DNA of 64,000 nt from Accumulibacter sp. (GCA_024235695.1 JACKLX010000001.1:1-64000); one strand, 5' to 3'. Shown: positions 30,327-39,433, counted from the first letter of the stretch. Program-made: numbers and translations. The notes: a model not told the origin generated them from the sequence alone.

Positions 30327-30341
30327 GCACCGCGATGGTGC
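30327..30341. promoter_or_regulatory. NtrC binding site 2 (amtB proximal)
   Basis: GCACCGCGATGGTGC, perfect outer arms, lies inside a longer 13-bp-arm palindrome (GGAATGGCGCACC / GGTGCGCCATTCC). Its centre is 32 bp from site 1, the same spacing as the paired sites in front of E. coli glnA. The longer palindrome may also serve as the mltA terminator. Confidence 0.75.
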
Positions 30342-30393
30342 GCCATTCCCGCTTTTCGATCGGCAATCGCTTACGGAGCGCGCCGAACGAGCA

Positions 30394-30409
30394 TGGCCTG
30401 AAAATTGCT
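30394..30409 (+). promoter_or_regulatory. Sigma-54 (-24/-12) promoter of amtB
   Basis: TGGCCTG-AAAA-TTGCT: GG and GC are 10 bases apart as required. Predicted start near 30420 puts the NtrC sites around -86 and -118. Confidence 0.85.
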
Positions 30410-30441
30410 TATAGGCTTCAACGCGATTTTCAGGAGGAGCC

Positions 30442-31644
30442 ATGGAAGCTCTCAAGTCAGGTAGCGACGTTCTCTTCATCCTGCTCGGCGGCATCATGGT
30501 GCTGGCGATGCACTCGGGTTTCGCCTTTCTCGAGCTGGGCACGGTGCGCAAGAAGAGCCAGGTCAACGCGCTGGTCAAGATCCTTACCGATTTCTCGGTA
30601 TCGACCATCGCCTATTTCTTCATCGGCTACAGCGTCGCCTACGGCACCAACTTCTTTGCCGGCGCCGAAACGCTGCTCGCGAAGAACGGCTTCGAGCTGA
30701 CCAAGTTCTTCTTCCTGCTGACCTTCGCGGCGGCGATCCCGGCGATCGTCTCGGGCGGCATCGCCGAGCGGGCGAAATTCAATCCGCAACTCGCCGCGAC
30801 CTTCCTTATCGTTGCCTTCATCTATCCCTTTTTCGAAGGAATCGCCTGGAACCAGGCCTTCGGCATCCAGGCCTGGCTCAAGGCGACCTATGGCGAGGAG
30901 TTCCACGACTTCGCCGGGTCGGTGGTGGTACACGCGATGGGCGGCTGGATCGCCTTGCCCGCCGTTATCCTGCTCGGCGCGCGTTACGGCCGTTATACCA
31001 AGGAGGGGCGAATGTCCGCGCACCCGCCGTCGTCGATCCCCTTCCTGGCACTCGGCGCATGGATTCTCACCGTCGGCTGGTTCGGCTTCAACGTCATGAG
31101 CGCGCAAACGATCGACAAGATCTCGGGCCTGGTGGCGATGAACTCGCTGATGGCGATGGTCGGCGGCACGCTGGTCGCGCTGGTCGCCGGCAAGAATGAC
31201 CCCGGTTTCGTGCACAACGGCCCGCTCGCCGGCCTGGTCGCCGTCTGCGCCGGCTCCGATCTGATGCACCCGATCGGTGCGCTGGTCGTCGGCGGCGTCG
31301 CCGGCGGACTGTTCGTGGTGATGTTCACGCTCACCCAGAACCGCTGGAAGATCGACGACGTTCTCGGCGTCTGGCCGCTGCACGGCCTCTGCGGCGCCTG
31401 GGGCGGCATCGCGGCCGGCATCTTCGGCAGCCGGGCACTGGGCGGTGTCGGCGGCGTCGCCTTCATGCCGCAGTTGCTGATGACCGGCCTGGCGATCGCC
31501 GTCGCGCTGCTCGGCAGCGGCCTCGTCTATGGCGTTCTGAAGAGCGTCGTCGGCCTGCGCCTCGACCAGGAACAGGAATACAACGGCGCCGACCTTTCGA
31601 TCCACAACATCACCGCCACCCCGGAGCGCGAGAGCAACTGGTAG
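30442..31644 (+). CDS. amtB: Ammonium transporter AmtB
   Basis: Inner-membrane trimeric ammonium channel of 400 residues with about 11 helices. His164 (SVVVHAMGGW) and His314 (WPLHGLCGAWGG) are the twin pore histidines. Unlike E. coli AmtB it has no cleavable signal peptide; it begins MEALKSGSDVLFILLGG. AGGAGGA precedes the start. No glnK is adjacent, so the PII partner must be elsewhere. The control region carries two NtrC sites and a sigma-54 promoter, so expression under nitrogen limitation is expected. Confidence 0.95.
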   Translation: MEALKSGSDVLFILLGGIMVLAMHSGFAFLELGTVRKKSQVNALVKILTDFSVSTIAYFFIGYSVAYGTNFFAGAETLLAKNGFELTKFFFLLTFAAAIPAIVSGGIAERAKFNPQLAATFLIVAFIYPFFEGIAWNQAFGIQAWLKATYGEEFHDFAGSVVVHAMGGWIALPAVILLGARYGRYTKEGRMSAHPPSSIPFLALGAWILTVGWFGFNVMSAQTIDKISGLVAMNSLMAMVGGTLVALVAGKNDPGFVHNGPLAGLVAVCAGSDLMHPIGALVVGGVAGGLFVVMFTLTQNRWKIDDVLGVWPLHGLCGAWGGIAAGIFGSRALGGVGGVAFMPQLLMTGLAIAVALLGSGLVYGVLKSVVGLRLDQEQEYNGADLSIHNITATPERESNW

Positions 31645-32448
31645 GCACGGCCGGCGCAGCGGTGGGCCGGCAGGCAACAAGCCGGCCCCTGCAGGCGGCG
31701 ACCGCTCGGCATCGCTGGCCATGGAAAATACTGATCAGCGTCGAAGCGAGGGCTCAAGCGCCTGATCACCCGCGCACGGTGATAGGCCTGGCCTATCGAA
31801 TGCTGCCGCCGGCCATTGCCCATCGGCCTTCGTTCCCGGCAGCGAGAATCGCCCAGGCATCAATTGCTTACGTTCGAAAACCCCGGCATTCCGCAGGCCC
31901 ACGGCAGCATCGACGGCACCCCGCGAGAACGCCGGGAAGGCGCCGAATGGCACTTTCCCAGGCATCAAACCACCTGATAGCTTGACCGAAAGCGCTGCTC
32001 CGCCCCGCCCTTGACAGCGTCAGGAAAGCTGCGGACACTGGTTTTGAAGGGCTCTGGGCTGATCACGACCGAGCACGCACTCTCGGCCACCAACGATTTC
32101 CCGCGTTTGTCCGCTCTCCGTCCGGTATCGCCCGGTGTTCGTCGGCGACGGCATTTCTGCCCGACCCGACCTTCCCGGCGACCACGAATCCTGCTTCGCC
32201 GGCGCGACTTTCCTTTCGTCTTTCGCCACGCCGGACCAATTCCGGAGGCGTTGACCGGCAACGACGGCCAATCGCGGGAAACGACCGCGTGCCGCCGTAG
32301 AACGGCGCCAGGGCCGCCATCGCAAGACCAGATTGAAGCACTCCCGCAAGGGAGCCGACGACACCGGGTCAGGGAGCAGGTGTCGGAGTTGGCGCAGCAA
32401 ACCGTCTCCCGCTAACGCCGTTCGAATAGATCTCCAGGAGTACAGACC
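31645..32448. other. 800-bp intergenic region without a supportable gene
   Basis: No reading frame here has recognisable protein character; those present are Arg-rich and look like non-coding GC-rich sequence. The region holds an ATAG-N7-CTAT palindrome (31781-31797) and a TTGACA at 32011-32016 with no good -10 partner. The last 20 bases contain the AGGAG ribosome-binding site of the next gene. Confidence 0.5.
31781..31797. promoter_or_regulatory. ATAG-N7-CTAT palindrome, LysR/OxyR-like
   Basis: GATAGGCCTGGCCTATC is a 17-bp near-perfect dyad with the ATAG-N7-CTAT pattern of an OxyR half operator. There is no second half at the canonical spacing and no adjacent redox gene, so the assignment is tentative. 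Confidence 0.35.
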
Positions 32449-33036
32449 ATGCTCAACGATCCTGCAAACGACAAGAAATTTTCCGATCTGATGTCGCAAG
32501 TCAATGCCACGGAAGAGTCCAGGGCCGCTTTCATGGCAGATCCCTTGCCGAAATTGAAAGCGGCGGGCATTCCCCTGCTGCCGACGGTCAGCATTCCGGT
32601 CGAAGCGCAGACCACCATGGGCGCTCTCAATGTCCCGGTCGGGATCGACGCCGTCGCCGCGGTCGCGGCTCGCGCCGCTCCCGGCGAAGTGATCACCGCT
32701 TCGACACACTGGTGGGGTGTCGACATCAAGATGAACGAAAAGATGACCCAGGACATCATCACCGGCGTGACCGCGGCCGGCCCGGTTGGCGGCGCGATCG
32801 CCGCGGCCCTCGGAGCGGCTGGCGCGGTGACCGGCGGCATCGCGACAGCGATCGGCGCCGGCATTGCCGCAGTGGTGGCGCTGAAGGTCGCGCAGATCAA
32901 GATCACCGACAACGGATCCGGCGTGCATTGGCCGATTTCCTGGCCACAGTGGGCAGCCTTGCTGGCCTCCGTGCCAACCGGCCCGGCCGGCATTGCCGCG
33001 GCCGGGGTGATCTTCCTCCATCCGCTGCGCAATTAG
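32449..33036 (+). CDS. Orphan protein with nitrile-hydratase-type leader and Gly/Ala-rich hydrophobic core
   Basis: 195 residues, well-placed AGGAG site. Residues about 20-50 (TEESRAAFMADPLPKLKAAG) resemble the nitrile hydratase alpha-derived leader of some ribosomally made peptides. Next come STHWWGVDIKMNEKMTQDII, then a Gly/Ala-rich hydrophobic stretch of about 45 residues with a small-residue (GxxxG/AxxxG) pattern able to form a helical hairpin, a polar turn (KITDNGSGVHWP), and a second hydrophobic tail. It has no Cys and no classical signal peptide. No modification enzyme or transporter is adjacent. A membrane-active or pore-forming product is inferred; I do not recognise a named family. 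Confidence 0.75.
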   Translation: MLNDPANDKKFSDLMSQVNATEESRAAFMADPLPKLKAAGIPLLPTVSIPVEAQTTMGALNVPVGIDAVAAVAARAAPGEVITASTHWWGVDIKMNEKMTQDIITGVTAAGPVGGAIAAALGAAGAVTGGIATAIGAGIAAVVALKVAQIKITDNGSGVHWPISWPQWAALLASVPTGPAGIAAAGVIFLHPLRN

Positions 33037-33061
33037 CTGCCAAACCGCAACACCACGGCCT

Positions 33062-33093
33062 GACTGGCGCCTGGCAAACGCCAGGCGCCAGTC
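33062..33093 (+). terminator. Strong hairpin after the orphan gene
   Basis: A perfect 14-bp stem, GACTGGCGCCTGGC with GCCAGGCGCCAGTC, around an AAAC loop, 26 bases after the stop. No T-run. It makes the orphan gene a single-gene unit. Confidence 0.7.
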
Positions 33094-33239
33094 GCTTGCG
33101 TTCGTCGCGCTGGACGACGCGGATGACAAACGAAACGGTGCGCGGCTATACTCGTACCCCGCCAGGCCGATCAGCGATCAGGTGCTGACGGCGCGGATTC
33201 GCTGTCACGGCGTCCGCTCAACCAGGCCAGGGGTCAAAG

Positions 33240-34517
33240 ATGAGGGTGATCGTTCTCGGCGCCGGCGTCGTCGGCGCCGCCACCGCCTACTACCTGGCGC
33301 GCGACGGCCACCAGATCACCCTGGTCGACCGCAACGCCGGTCCGGCACGCGAAGCCAGCTTCGCCAACGGCGGGCAGTTGAGCTACAGCTACGTCGCGCC
33401 GCTGGCCGACGCCGGCGTCTGGGCAAAGCTCGCACCGTGGCTGCTCTCGTCGACTTCGCCGGTCCGTTTTCGTCCGCAACTGGACCCGGCGCAATGGCGC
33501 TGGTGCCTGCAGTTCCTCGCCGCCTGCAGGAGCTCGCGCAGCGCCGAAACCAGCCGCCATCTGCTTCGCCTCGGACACGCCAGCCGCCGCCTGATGCGCG
33601 CACTGCTGGTGCAGGAACCGGCGCTCGACTTCGCCTACGCCAATACCGGCAAGCTGGTGATCCATCGCGACGCGGCATCGCTTGCAGGCGCGCGCCGCCA
33701 GGTCGATTTCCAGAGCCGCTTGACAGGCGGCGATGACTTTCGCCAGCAGGTACTCGACAGCGCCGCCTGTGTCGCCATCGAACCGGCCCTCGCCCGCCTC
33801 CGCCGCAAGATCGTCGGTGGCGTCTATACGCCGAGCGAAGACACCGCCGACTGCCATCGCTTCAGCGTCGGCCTGGTCGATCGGGTCCGCGCCGCCTCGG
33901 CCGAAAACCACTGCCTGTTCGACACCGAGATCGTCGGGCTGCAGGTCGCCCGCGGCGAGATCGTCGGCGTGCACACCAGCCAGGGCCCGCTCCAAGGCGA
34001 CGCCTACGTCCTCGCCAGCGGCAGCGACAGCCCGCGCCTGGCGCGGCCGCTCGGCGTCCGGCTGCCGATCTACCCGCTCAAGGGCTACAGCCTGACAGCG
34101 CCGATCACCGACCCCGGCGCGGCGCCAACGCTCAGCGTCACCGACTTCCAGCGCAAGCTCGTCTTCGCCCGCATCGGCGGCCAGCTGCGCGCTGCCGGCA
34201 TCGCCGACATCGTCGCGCACGACCGTGCGATCGACCAGCGGCGTATGGCGACGCTGGTCGCCGAGGCGCGCGCGCTGTTCCCGCGCGCCGTCGACTACCG
34301 GCACGTCGAAGCCTGGGCCGGCCTGCGACCGGCGACGCCGAGCGGCCGGCCGATCCTCGGCGCCACCGCGTACCGCCGGCTCTGGCTCAACGTCGGCCAC
34401 GGCGCGCTCGGCTTCACCCTGGCGCTGGCCAGCGGCCGCGCGGTCGCCGACCTGATCGGCGGACAAGCGCCGTTCGTGTCGCTTGAAGGCCTCACCCTGC
34501 CCGATGCCGGCAAGTGA
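33240..34517 (+). CDS. D-amino acid dehydrogenase-like FAD oxidoreductase
   Basis: 425 residues of the DadA/DAO family. The N-terminal Rossmann motif is VIVLGAGVVGAATAYYLARD; the C-terminal FAD motif is WAGLRPATPSGRPILG then NVGHGALGFTLA. DadA proteins oxidatively deaminate D-amino acids and pass electrons to the quinone pool at the inner face of the inner membrane. SYSYVAPLADAGVWAKL matches the DadA substrate region. No alanine racemase is nearby. Substrate is inferred from family. Confidence 0.88.
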   Translation: MRVIVLGAGVVGAATAYYLARDGHQITLVDRNAGPAREASFANGGQLSYSYVAPLADAGVWAKLAPWLLSSTSPVRFRPQLDPAQWRWCLQFLAACRSSRSAETSRHLLRLGHASRRLMRALLVQEPALDFAYANTGKLVIHRDAASLAGARRQVDFQSRLTGGDDFRQQVLDSAACVAIEPALARLRRKIVGGVYTPSEDTADCHRFSVGLVDRVRAASAENHCLFDTEIVGLQVARGEIVGVHTSQGPLQGDAYVLASGSDSPRLARPLGVRLPIYPLKGYSLTAPITDPGAAPTLSVTDFQRKLVFARIGGQLRAAGIADIVAHDRAIDQRRMATLVAEARALFPRAVDYRHVEAWAGLRPATPSGRPILGATAYRRLWLNVGHGALGFTLALASGRAVADLIGGQAPFVSLEGLTLPDAGK

Positions 34518-34822
34518 GCGGCCGCGCGCCGGGGTCGACGCGGCGATTCAGCACGGCGATACGCGCGATCGAGAAACACCAGCCGCTGCGCGCCGTCACG
34601 CGTCGACCACTGAACGGACACCGACGGGCTCGTGCACCGGGCCGATGCGCATGCCGGGCTGCGCTGCGATCTGAACGACCGGAAGCGCCGTCGGACGGAG
34701 TTCTGGTTGGGCGACACCTGCGAAGGCGCCGTTAGACGACCTCTTGCCGAGGCAATGGCTTCGCTCGGAGGGGCAGGCAGCGCCGACGCGGCGGATTTTG
34801 GACCCTTGAGGAGGGCTTGGTC
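34518..34822. other. 300-bp gap, nothing recognised
   Basis: Between the DadA-like gene and the methyltransferase gene. No protein-like frame, RNA signature or clear promoter is seen, only the GAGGAGGG ribosome-binding site at its 3' end. Confidence 0.4.
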
Positions 34823-35623
34823 ATGACTGGTCTGGAAGCACACTATTCGGCCCGCGACATTGAAAAGCGCATCCTCGCGGCTGTCCGCGCTGCCGGCCTG
34901 AATCCCGAGCAAGGGCTGTCACCCGAGGAGTTGGGGGCGCTGGACCACTTTCACACCGGTGGCGTCGGCGCTTCGCGCGAGTTGCTGCAACTGGCGCAGA
35001 TTCGCGCCGAAGACCGCGTTCTCGATATTGGCGCCGGGCTGGCGGGGCCCGCCCGGCTGCTGGCCTCGGCGCTCGGCTGCCGCGTCGACTGTCTCGAAAT
35101 GTCGGCCGATTTCTGCGCCGCGGCCGAACTTCTGAATCGGCTTACCGGCCTTGACCAGCGAATCGCGGTACACCGGGGCAGCGCGCTCGACCTGCCCTTT
35201 GCCGACGATTCGTTCGATGTCGTCTGGATGCAGAATGTTGGCATGAACATCGCCGACAAGGGCACGCTCTACGGCGAGATCCACCGCGTTCTCAAGCCGG
35301 GCGGCCGCTACGCCTTTCAGGAGATGATTGCCGGCGAAACGGCGACGTTGCATTTCCCGCTGCCCTGGGCCAGCGACCCTGCCGACAGTTTCCTGGTCTC
35401 TGCCGAAGCGACCTGCGCGGCTCTCGGCGAGAGCGGCTTCGTCGCCGAACTGTTCGAGGATACCAGCGACGCTCACTTGCGCAAGGCGACCGTCGACGCC
35501 GCTGCGAGTCCGCTGACCCTGGCGGTTTTCGTCGACAATCTCGCGCAAAAAGCGGGCAACGCGCGGCGCAGCCTTCAGGAAGGCCAGATCCGGCTTGTCC
35601 GCGGCGTCTTCCGCGCCAGATGA
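34823..35623 (+). CDS. SAM-dependent methyltransferase (class I, UbiE/sarcosine methyltransferase type)
   Basis: 266 residues. Motif I is VLDIGAGLAGPARLLASALG, the acidic Glu after beta-2 lies in VDCLEMSADF, and motif post-I/II lies in FDVVWMQNVGMNI; RVLKPGGRYAFQEM is the usual beta-5 region. The WMQN...MNI segment resembles sarcosine/dimethylglycine N-methyltransferases, but the substrate is unknown. The ATG at 34823 is chosen over a TTG two codons earlier because of the GAGGAGGG site. Confidence 0.85.
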   Translation: MTGLEAHYSARDIEKRILAAVRAAGLNPEQGLSPEELGALDHFHTGGVGASRELLQLAQIRAEDRVLDIGAGLAGPARLLASALGCRVDCLEMSADFCAAAELLNRLTGLDQRIAVHRGSALDLPFADDSFDVVWMQNVGMNIADKGTLYGEIHRVLKPGGRYAFQEMIAGETATLHFPLPWASDPADSFLVSAEATCAALGESGFVAELFEDTSDAHLRKATVDAAASPLTLAVFVDNLAQKAGNARRSLQEGQIRLVRGVFRAR

Positions 35624-35754
35624 GCTGCCACGCGGTCGGCACGGCCGATCGCCCGTTCGCTGTGGCACCGCGTTGACTGCAATCACGGCGACCCGCACGC
35701 CCCCGCACCGGCGCGCGATCGGTGGTGCGGGAGCGTCGCTTGACCGGAGGTGTG

Positions 35755-36459
35755 ATGAACGGAATTGGCGCTTTGATCTTCGACGTTTTCGGCACGCTGG
35801 TCGACTGGCGCACGGCGATCGCCCGGGAGGCCAGACAGCATCTGTCGCCGCTGGCGATCGACGTCGACTGGCACGCCTTCGCCGACGCCTGGCGCGATCA
35901 GTACCAGCCGGCGATGGAAGAGGTGCGCAGCGGACGGCTGCCGTTCTCGAAACTCGACCGCCTGCACCGCCGAAACCTTGACGTCGTGCTCGCCGACCTC
36001 GGGCTGGATCAGGTCGACGAGGCAACGCGTACGGCCCTGAACCTGGCCTGGCATCGCCTCGACGCATGGCCGGACGTGGCGCCTGGACTTCTCGAACTGC
36101 GCACGAGCTTTCGGCTGGCGCCGTGCTCCAACGGCAACATTTCACTGATGGTCGACCTCGCCAGGCACAACGGTCTGCCCTGGGATGCCATCCTCGGTGC
36201 CGAGTTGGCCCGCGACTACAAGCCGAAAGCGATCGTTTACCTCGTGGCGGCCGATGCCTTCGATCTGGCACCGACCGAGACGATGATGGTCGCCGCGCAT
36301 TCCCCGGATCTCGCCGCGGCCGCGGCGGCGGGACTGCGCACTGCCTTCGTCGCGCGTCCGCACGAGTTCGGACCAAATACCGGCGAGACGTCGGCCAGCG
36401 TGCCGGTCGACCTGTCGGCCGCCGACCTGCTCGACCTCGCCCGCCTGCTGCAGGAATGA
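35755..36459 (+). CDS. Haloacid dehalogenase, type II
   Basis: 234 residues, HAD fold. ALIFDVFGTLVDWR contains the catalytic nucleophile Asp; CSNGNISLMVDLARHNGLPWD is motif II; DYKPKAIVYLVAADAFDL supplies the motif III Lys. The order and the WD--L spacing fit L-2-haloacid dehalogenases, which hydrolyse short 2-halo acids, but many family members act on other substrates. CCGGAGG precedes the ATG. Confidence 0.85.
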   Translation: MNGIGALIFDVFGTLVDWRTAIAREARQHLSPLAIDVDWHAFADAWRDQYQPAMEEVRSGRLPFSKLDRLHRRNLDVVLADLGLDQVDEATRTALNLAWHRLDAWPDVAPGLLELRTSFRLAPCSNGNISLMVDLARHNGLPWDAILGAELARDYKPKAIVYLVAADAFDLAPTETMMVAAHSPDLAAAAAAGLRTAFVARPHEFGPNTGETSASVPVDLSAADLLDLARLLQE

Positions 36460-36520
36460 CCGCGTCGCGCGTTGCTCGGCAAGGGCTCGTCGGCGCACGC
36501 GGCGTGCGCCGCAGCGGTGG

Positions 36521-37633
36521 TCAGCGCTGACCGATCCTGGCGTCGCCGAACAGGCCGCTCAGGCCGCGCGGCTGCGAACGCCAGTATTGCGGCGGCGCTT
36601 CGACCTCGGCGCCGAGCGCCACCGCGGCGTGCCACGGCCAGCGCGGGTCGAACAGCATGCCGCGCGCCAGCGCGACGAGGTCGGCCCGCTCTTCGGCGAT
36701 GATCGCCTCGGCCTGCTCGGCTTCGGTGATCAGGCCGACGGCGATCGTCGGCAGGCCGGATTCGCGGCGAATCGTCTCGGCCAGCGACACCTGATAACCC
36801 GGGCCGAGCGGAACTTGCTGGCGCGGCGAAACGCCGCCGCTGGAGACGTGGATGAAAGCGCAGCCGCGTTGCCGCAGCGCCTGTGCGAAAACGACGCTCT
36901 GCTCGAGGTCCCAGCCGCCGTCGACCCAGTCGGTTGCCGAAAGGCGGACGCCGACCGGCATCGCCGCTGGCACGGCGGCGCGCACCGCGTCGAAAACGGC
37001 CAGCGGCAAGCGCATCCGCCGGTCGAGCGAGCCGCCGTATTCGTCGTCGCGCGCATTCGCCAGCGGCGAAAGGAACTGGTGCAGCAGATAGCCGTGCGCC
37101 GCGTGCAGCTCGATGGCGTCGATTCCCAGCCGCTGCGCGCGTTGGGCGGTCGCGACGAAGGCCTGCCGGACGCGCTCCAGGCCGCCGCGATCGAGCGCGG
37201 CGGGTGGCGGTTCATTGGCGGCGTGCGCGATCGGCGATGGCGCCAGCGGGCGCCAGCCGCCGTCCTCGGGCAGGATCAACTGGCCGCCGTTCCACGGGAC
37301 GTGGCTGGACGCCTTGCGACCGGCGTGCGCCAGCTGGATGGCGATCGGCATCGTCGAATGCGCGCGCACCGCGCTCAGGACGCGGCGCAGCGCCGTTTCG
37401 TTGGCGTCGGACCACAGCCCGAGGTCGGCCGGCGTGATCCGTCCTTCGGGCGTCACCGCCGTTGCCTCGATGATCAGCATGCCGGCCCCCGAAAGCGCCA
37501 GATGGCCGAGATGGATCAGATGCCAGTCGGTGGCACTGCCGTTCTCGGCCGAGTACTGGCACATCGGCGCGACGACGATGCGGTTCTTCAGGCGCAGGTC
37601 GGCGATCGAAAAAGGTGAAAAAAGCCGGCTCAT
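36521..37633 (-). CDS. Old yellow enzyme (YqjM/NamA-type NADH:flavin oxidoreductase)
   Basis: 370 residues, FMN-binding TIM barrel. NRIVVAPMCQYSAENG carries the Cys that tunes FMN in the YqjM subgroup; QLAHAGRKASSHVPW and DAIELHAAHGYLLHQFLSP hold the FMN and His-x2-His substrate residues; DEYGGSLDRRMR is a family signature. It reduces alkenes of alpha,beta-unsaturated carbonyls with NAD(P)H; physiological substrate unknown. It lies 149 bases after the HpaB-family gene on the same strand and may be cotranscribed. Confidence 0.92.
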   Translation of the reverse strand: MSRLFSPFSIADLRLKNRIVVAPMCQYSAENGSATDWHLIHLGHLALSGAGMLIIEATAVTPEGRITPADLGLWSDANETALRRVLSAVRAHSTMPIAIQLAHAGRKASSHVPWNGGQLILPEDGGWRPLAPSPIAHAANEPPPAALDRGGLERVRQAFVATAQRAQRLGIDAIELHAAHGYLLHQFLSPLANARDDEYGGSLDRRMRLPLAVFDAVRAAVPAAMPVGVRLSATDWVDGGWDLEQSVVFAQALRQRGCAFIHVSSGGVSPRQQVPLGPGYQVSLAETIRRESGLPTIAVGLITEAEQAEAIIAEERADLVALARGMLFDPRWPWHAAVALGAEVEAPPQYWRSQPRGLSGLFGDARIGQR

Positions 37634-37782
37634 GGTCCGTCTCCCGAAAGCTGTCGCTGGCCACAGGGTACTGCCGTCGCGGCGCCGATGGCGGCGCGAA
37701 GTGGCGCCACGCCAGCGGTCAATACGAGCACATCTCGCCGATCCCGTGACCCTCGCCAGCGACCGCGGCGATTCGGTCGACC

Positions 37783-39405
37783 TCAGGCTGGCGACTTCGA
37801 TCCACCGCCGGCAGGCGACGGCAGTGGCACCATCACCGCTTGCCCGGGCTGCGTGCAGCCGCTGTCGCAGCAGCGACCGGGTTGGCGGTTGCGGCCGATC
37901 GGCCGCGCGGGATCGTCGACCAGGCCGCGGTCGAGCAGACGCTCGACCAGCGCGACCTTCTCGCCGACCGGGTAGTGGCGCCAGATCTCCTGCTTCATCG
38001 CGGTCGGCGAGCCGCCGCCGTGCAGACTGATCACCGAATACCAGCCGGCCTGGTAGGAGGCGGTGAGATCCTCCATGAAGCGCGCCACCTCGATCCGTTT
38101 TTCGTAGGGGACGTCGGGATTGGCGCGCAAGACCTCGGCCAGACTCGCGGCGGTGGCCGGATTATGGTCCTCGTCCGGCCCCGGCAGGGCGACGATCAGA
38201 CCACCGGAGAGCTCGTGCGCGAGGCGGTGCATGTCGTAGATCCTGGTCGCCAGCAGCAGCTTGCCGATGTTGGCGAAGACCGGGTCGGGCATGAAGCTGC
38301 CACTGGCGTCGTCGGCCCGGGCGTAGACACTGGCCGCGACGCCGCAGGCGAAGAAGCTCTCGACGATGGTGATCAGCTCGACCATGCTGTCGCGCAGGTT
38401 CGATTTGGCGCCGGGGTCGAAACCGTTGGCTTCGCAGATCAGTGCGCCGGCGCCGATCAGCAGATCGCCGAAGCCGGCCCGTGCGGCGATGCAACTGTGG
38501 CGGTGATGGGTCGCATAGTTGTAGGTCAACAGCCCCGAGTGCTGCCAGTCGCCGGCGTAGAACACCCGCTCCCAGGGAACGAAGACGCGCTCGAAGAGGA
38601 CCACCGCGGTAGCCTGCCCGTAGCGGCGCGAAAACAGCGGCTGGCCGTGCTCGGGCTTCTCGCCGGGCCGACCGGCGGGTCGCGAGACGATGGTCAGACC
38701 CTCGGCGTCGACCGGCACCGCGCAGCAGACCGCGAAATCGGCGTCTTCGGGCCCCATGTTGCGGCACGGCATGACCAGCAGTTCGTGCATGTAGGGCGCG
38801 CCGGTGACGATCGCCTTGGCGCCTGAAATGACCACTCCCTGGCCGTTGCGGTCGACGATGTGCAGGTAGGAATCGGCGTTCTGCTGCTGATGCGGGCGCT
38901 GGCTGCGGTCACCCCTGGCGTCGGTCATGGCGATGCCCAGCGACAGATCCTGGTCCTGGACATGCATCAGGTATTCGGCGAAACGTGCGCGATGCTCGCG
39001 GCTGCCCTGCGCATCGTCGATGCGTGCGCTGACCTGGTGGATGGCGTTGAGCGCGTCGTGCGCGAGGTAGCGCTGCGCACAGCCGGTTTCCTGGCAGAGC
39101 AGGCGAACCGCCTCGAGCTTGTTGAGCAGATCGCCGGCCGACTCGTCGATGTGCAGCATCCGGTTCACCATGCCCGCCCGGTTCGACCCGAGGGCGGTCA
39201 TCAGCGGCGCCTTGCCGGCGTCCAGGGCAAAGTCGTAGGTCACGGCGAGCGCGTTGATCCCTGGCCGCAGCTCGGGCGCGTCGGCGACCGACTCGATCGG
39301 GCGGCCATCGACATAGACCACCGGCCGGTAGCGACGCAGCGATTCCCGGTAGTCGCTGCCACTCATCAGACGGTCGGTGCGTGGTTCTTGGTCGGTGCTT
39401 TCCAT
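37783..39405 (-). CDS. HpaB-family flavin-dependent monooxygenase (4-hydroxyphenylacetate 3-hydroxylase type)
   Basis: 540 residues. Has the HpaB fold markers RLMSGSDYRESLRRYRPVVY, GAKAIVTGAPYMHELLVMP, LFERVFVPWERVFY and NYATHHRHSCIAARAGFGD. In 4-hydroxybutyryl-CoA dehydratases of this superfamily the last block carries H-x6-C; here the Cys position is Ala and no C-x3-C pair is evident, so iron-sulfur dehydratase function is unlikely and FADH2-dependent hydroxylation is favoured. The flavin reductase partner (hpaC) is not in the window. The C-terminal 35 residues look like run-on sequence. Divergent from a TetR regulator over a perfect palindrome. Confidence 0.82.
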   Translation of the reverse strand: MESTDQEPRTDRLMSGSDYRESLRRYRPVVYVDGRPIESVADAPELRPGINALAVTYDFALDAGKAPLMTALGSNRAGMVNRMLHIDESAGDLLNKLEAVRLLCQETGCAQRYLAHDALNAIHQVSARIDDAQGSREHRARFAEYLMHVQDQDLSLGIAMTDARGDRSQRPHQQQNADSYLHIVDRNGQGVVISGAKAIVTGAPYMHELLVMPCRNMGPEDADFAVCCAVPVDAEGLTIVSRPAGRPGEKPEHGQPLFSRRYGQATAVVLFERVFVPWERVFYAGDWQHSGLLTYNYATHHRHSCIAARAGFGDLLIGAGALICEANGFDPGAKSNLRDSMVELITIVESFFACGVAASVYARADDASGSFMPDPVFANIGKLLLATRIYDMHRLAHELSGGLIVALPGPDEDHNPATAASLAEVLRANPDVPYEKRIEVARFMEDLTASYQAGWYSVISLHGGGSPTAMKQEIWRHYPVGEKVALVERLLDRGLVDDPARPIGRNRQPGRCCDSGCTQPGQAVMVPLPSPAGGGSKSPA

Positions 39406-39433
39406 GCGTGTCCTTGCTCTCTGCAGGGAGTAC

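Noticed and set aside
32011-32415. 134-codon frame in the empty region before the orphan gene
   Set aside because: Arg/Pro-rich, no ribosome-binding site, no recognisable fold; treated as non-coding.
37783-39405. 4-hydroxybutyryl-CoA dehydratase (AbfD) assignment
   Set aside because: The Cys of the H-x6-C cluster motif is Ala and the C-x3-C pair is absent, so HpaB-type monooxygenase is preferred.
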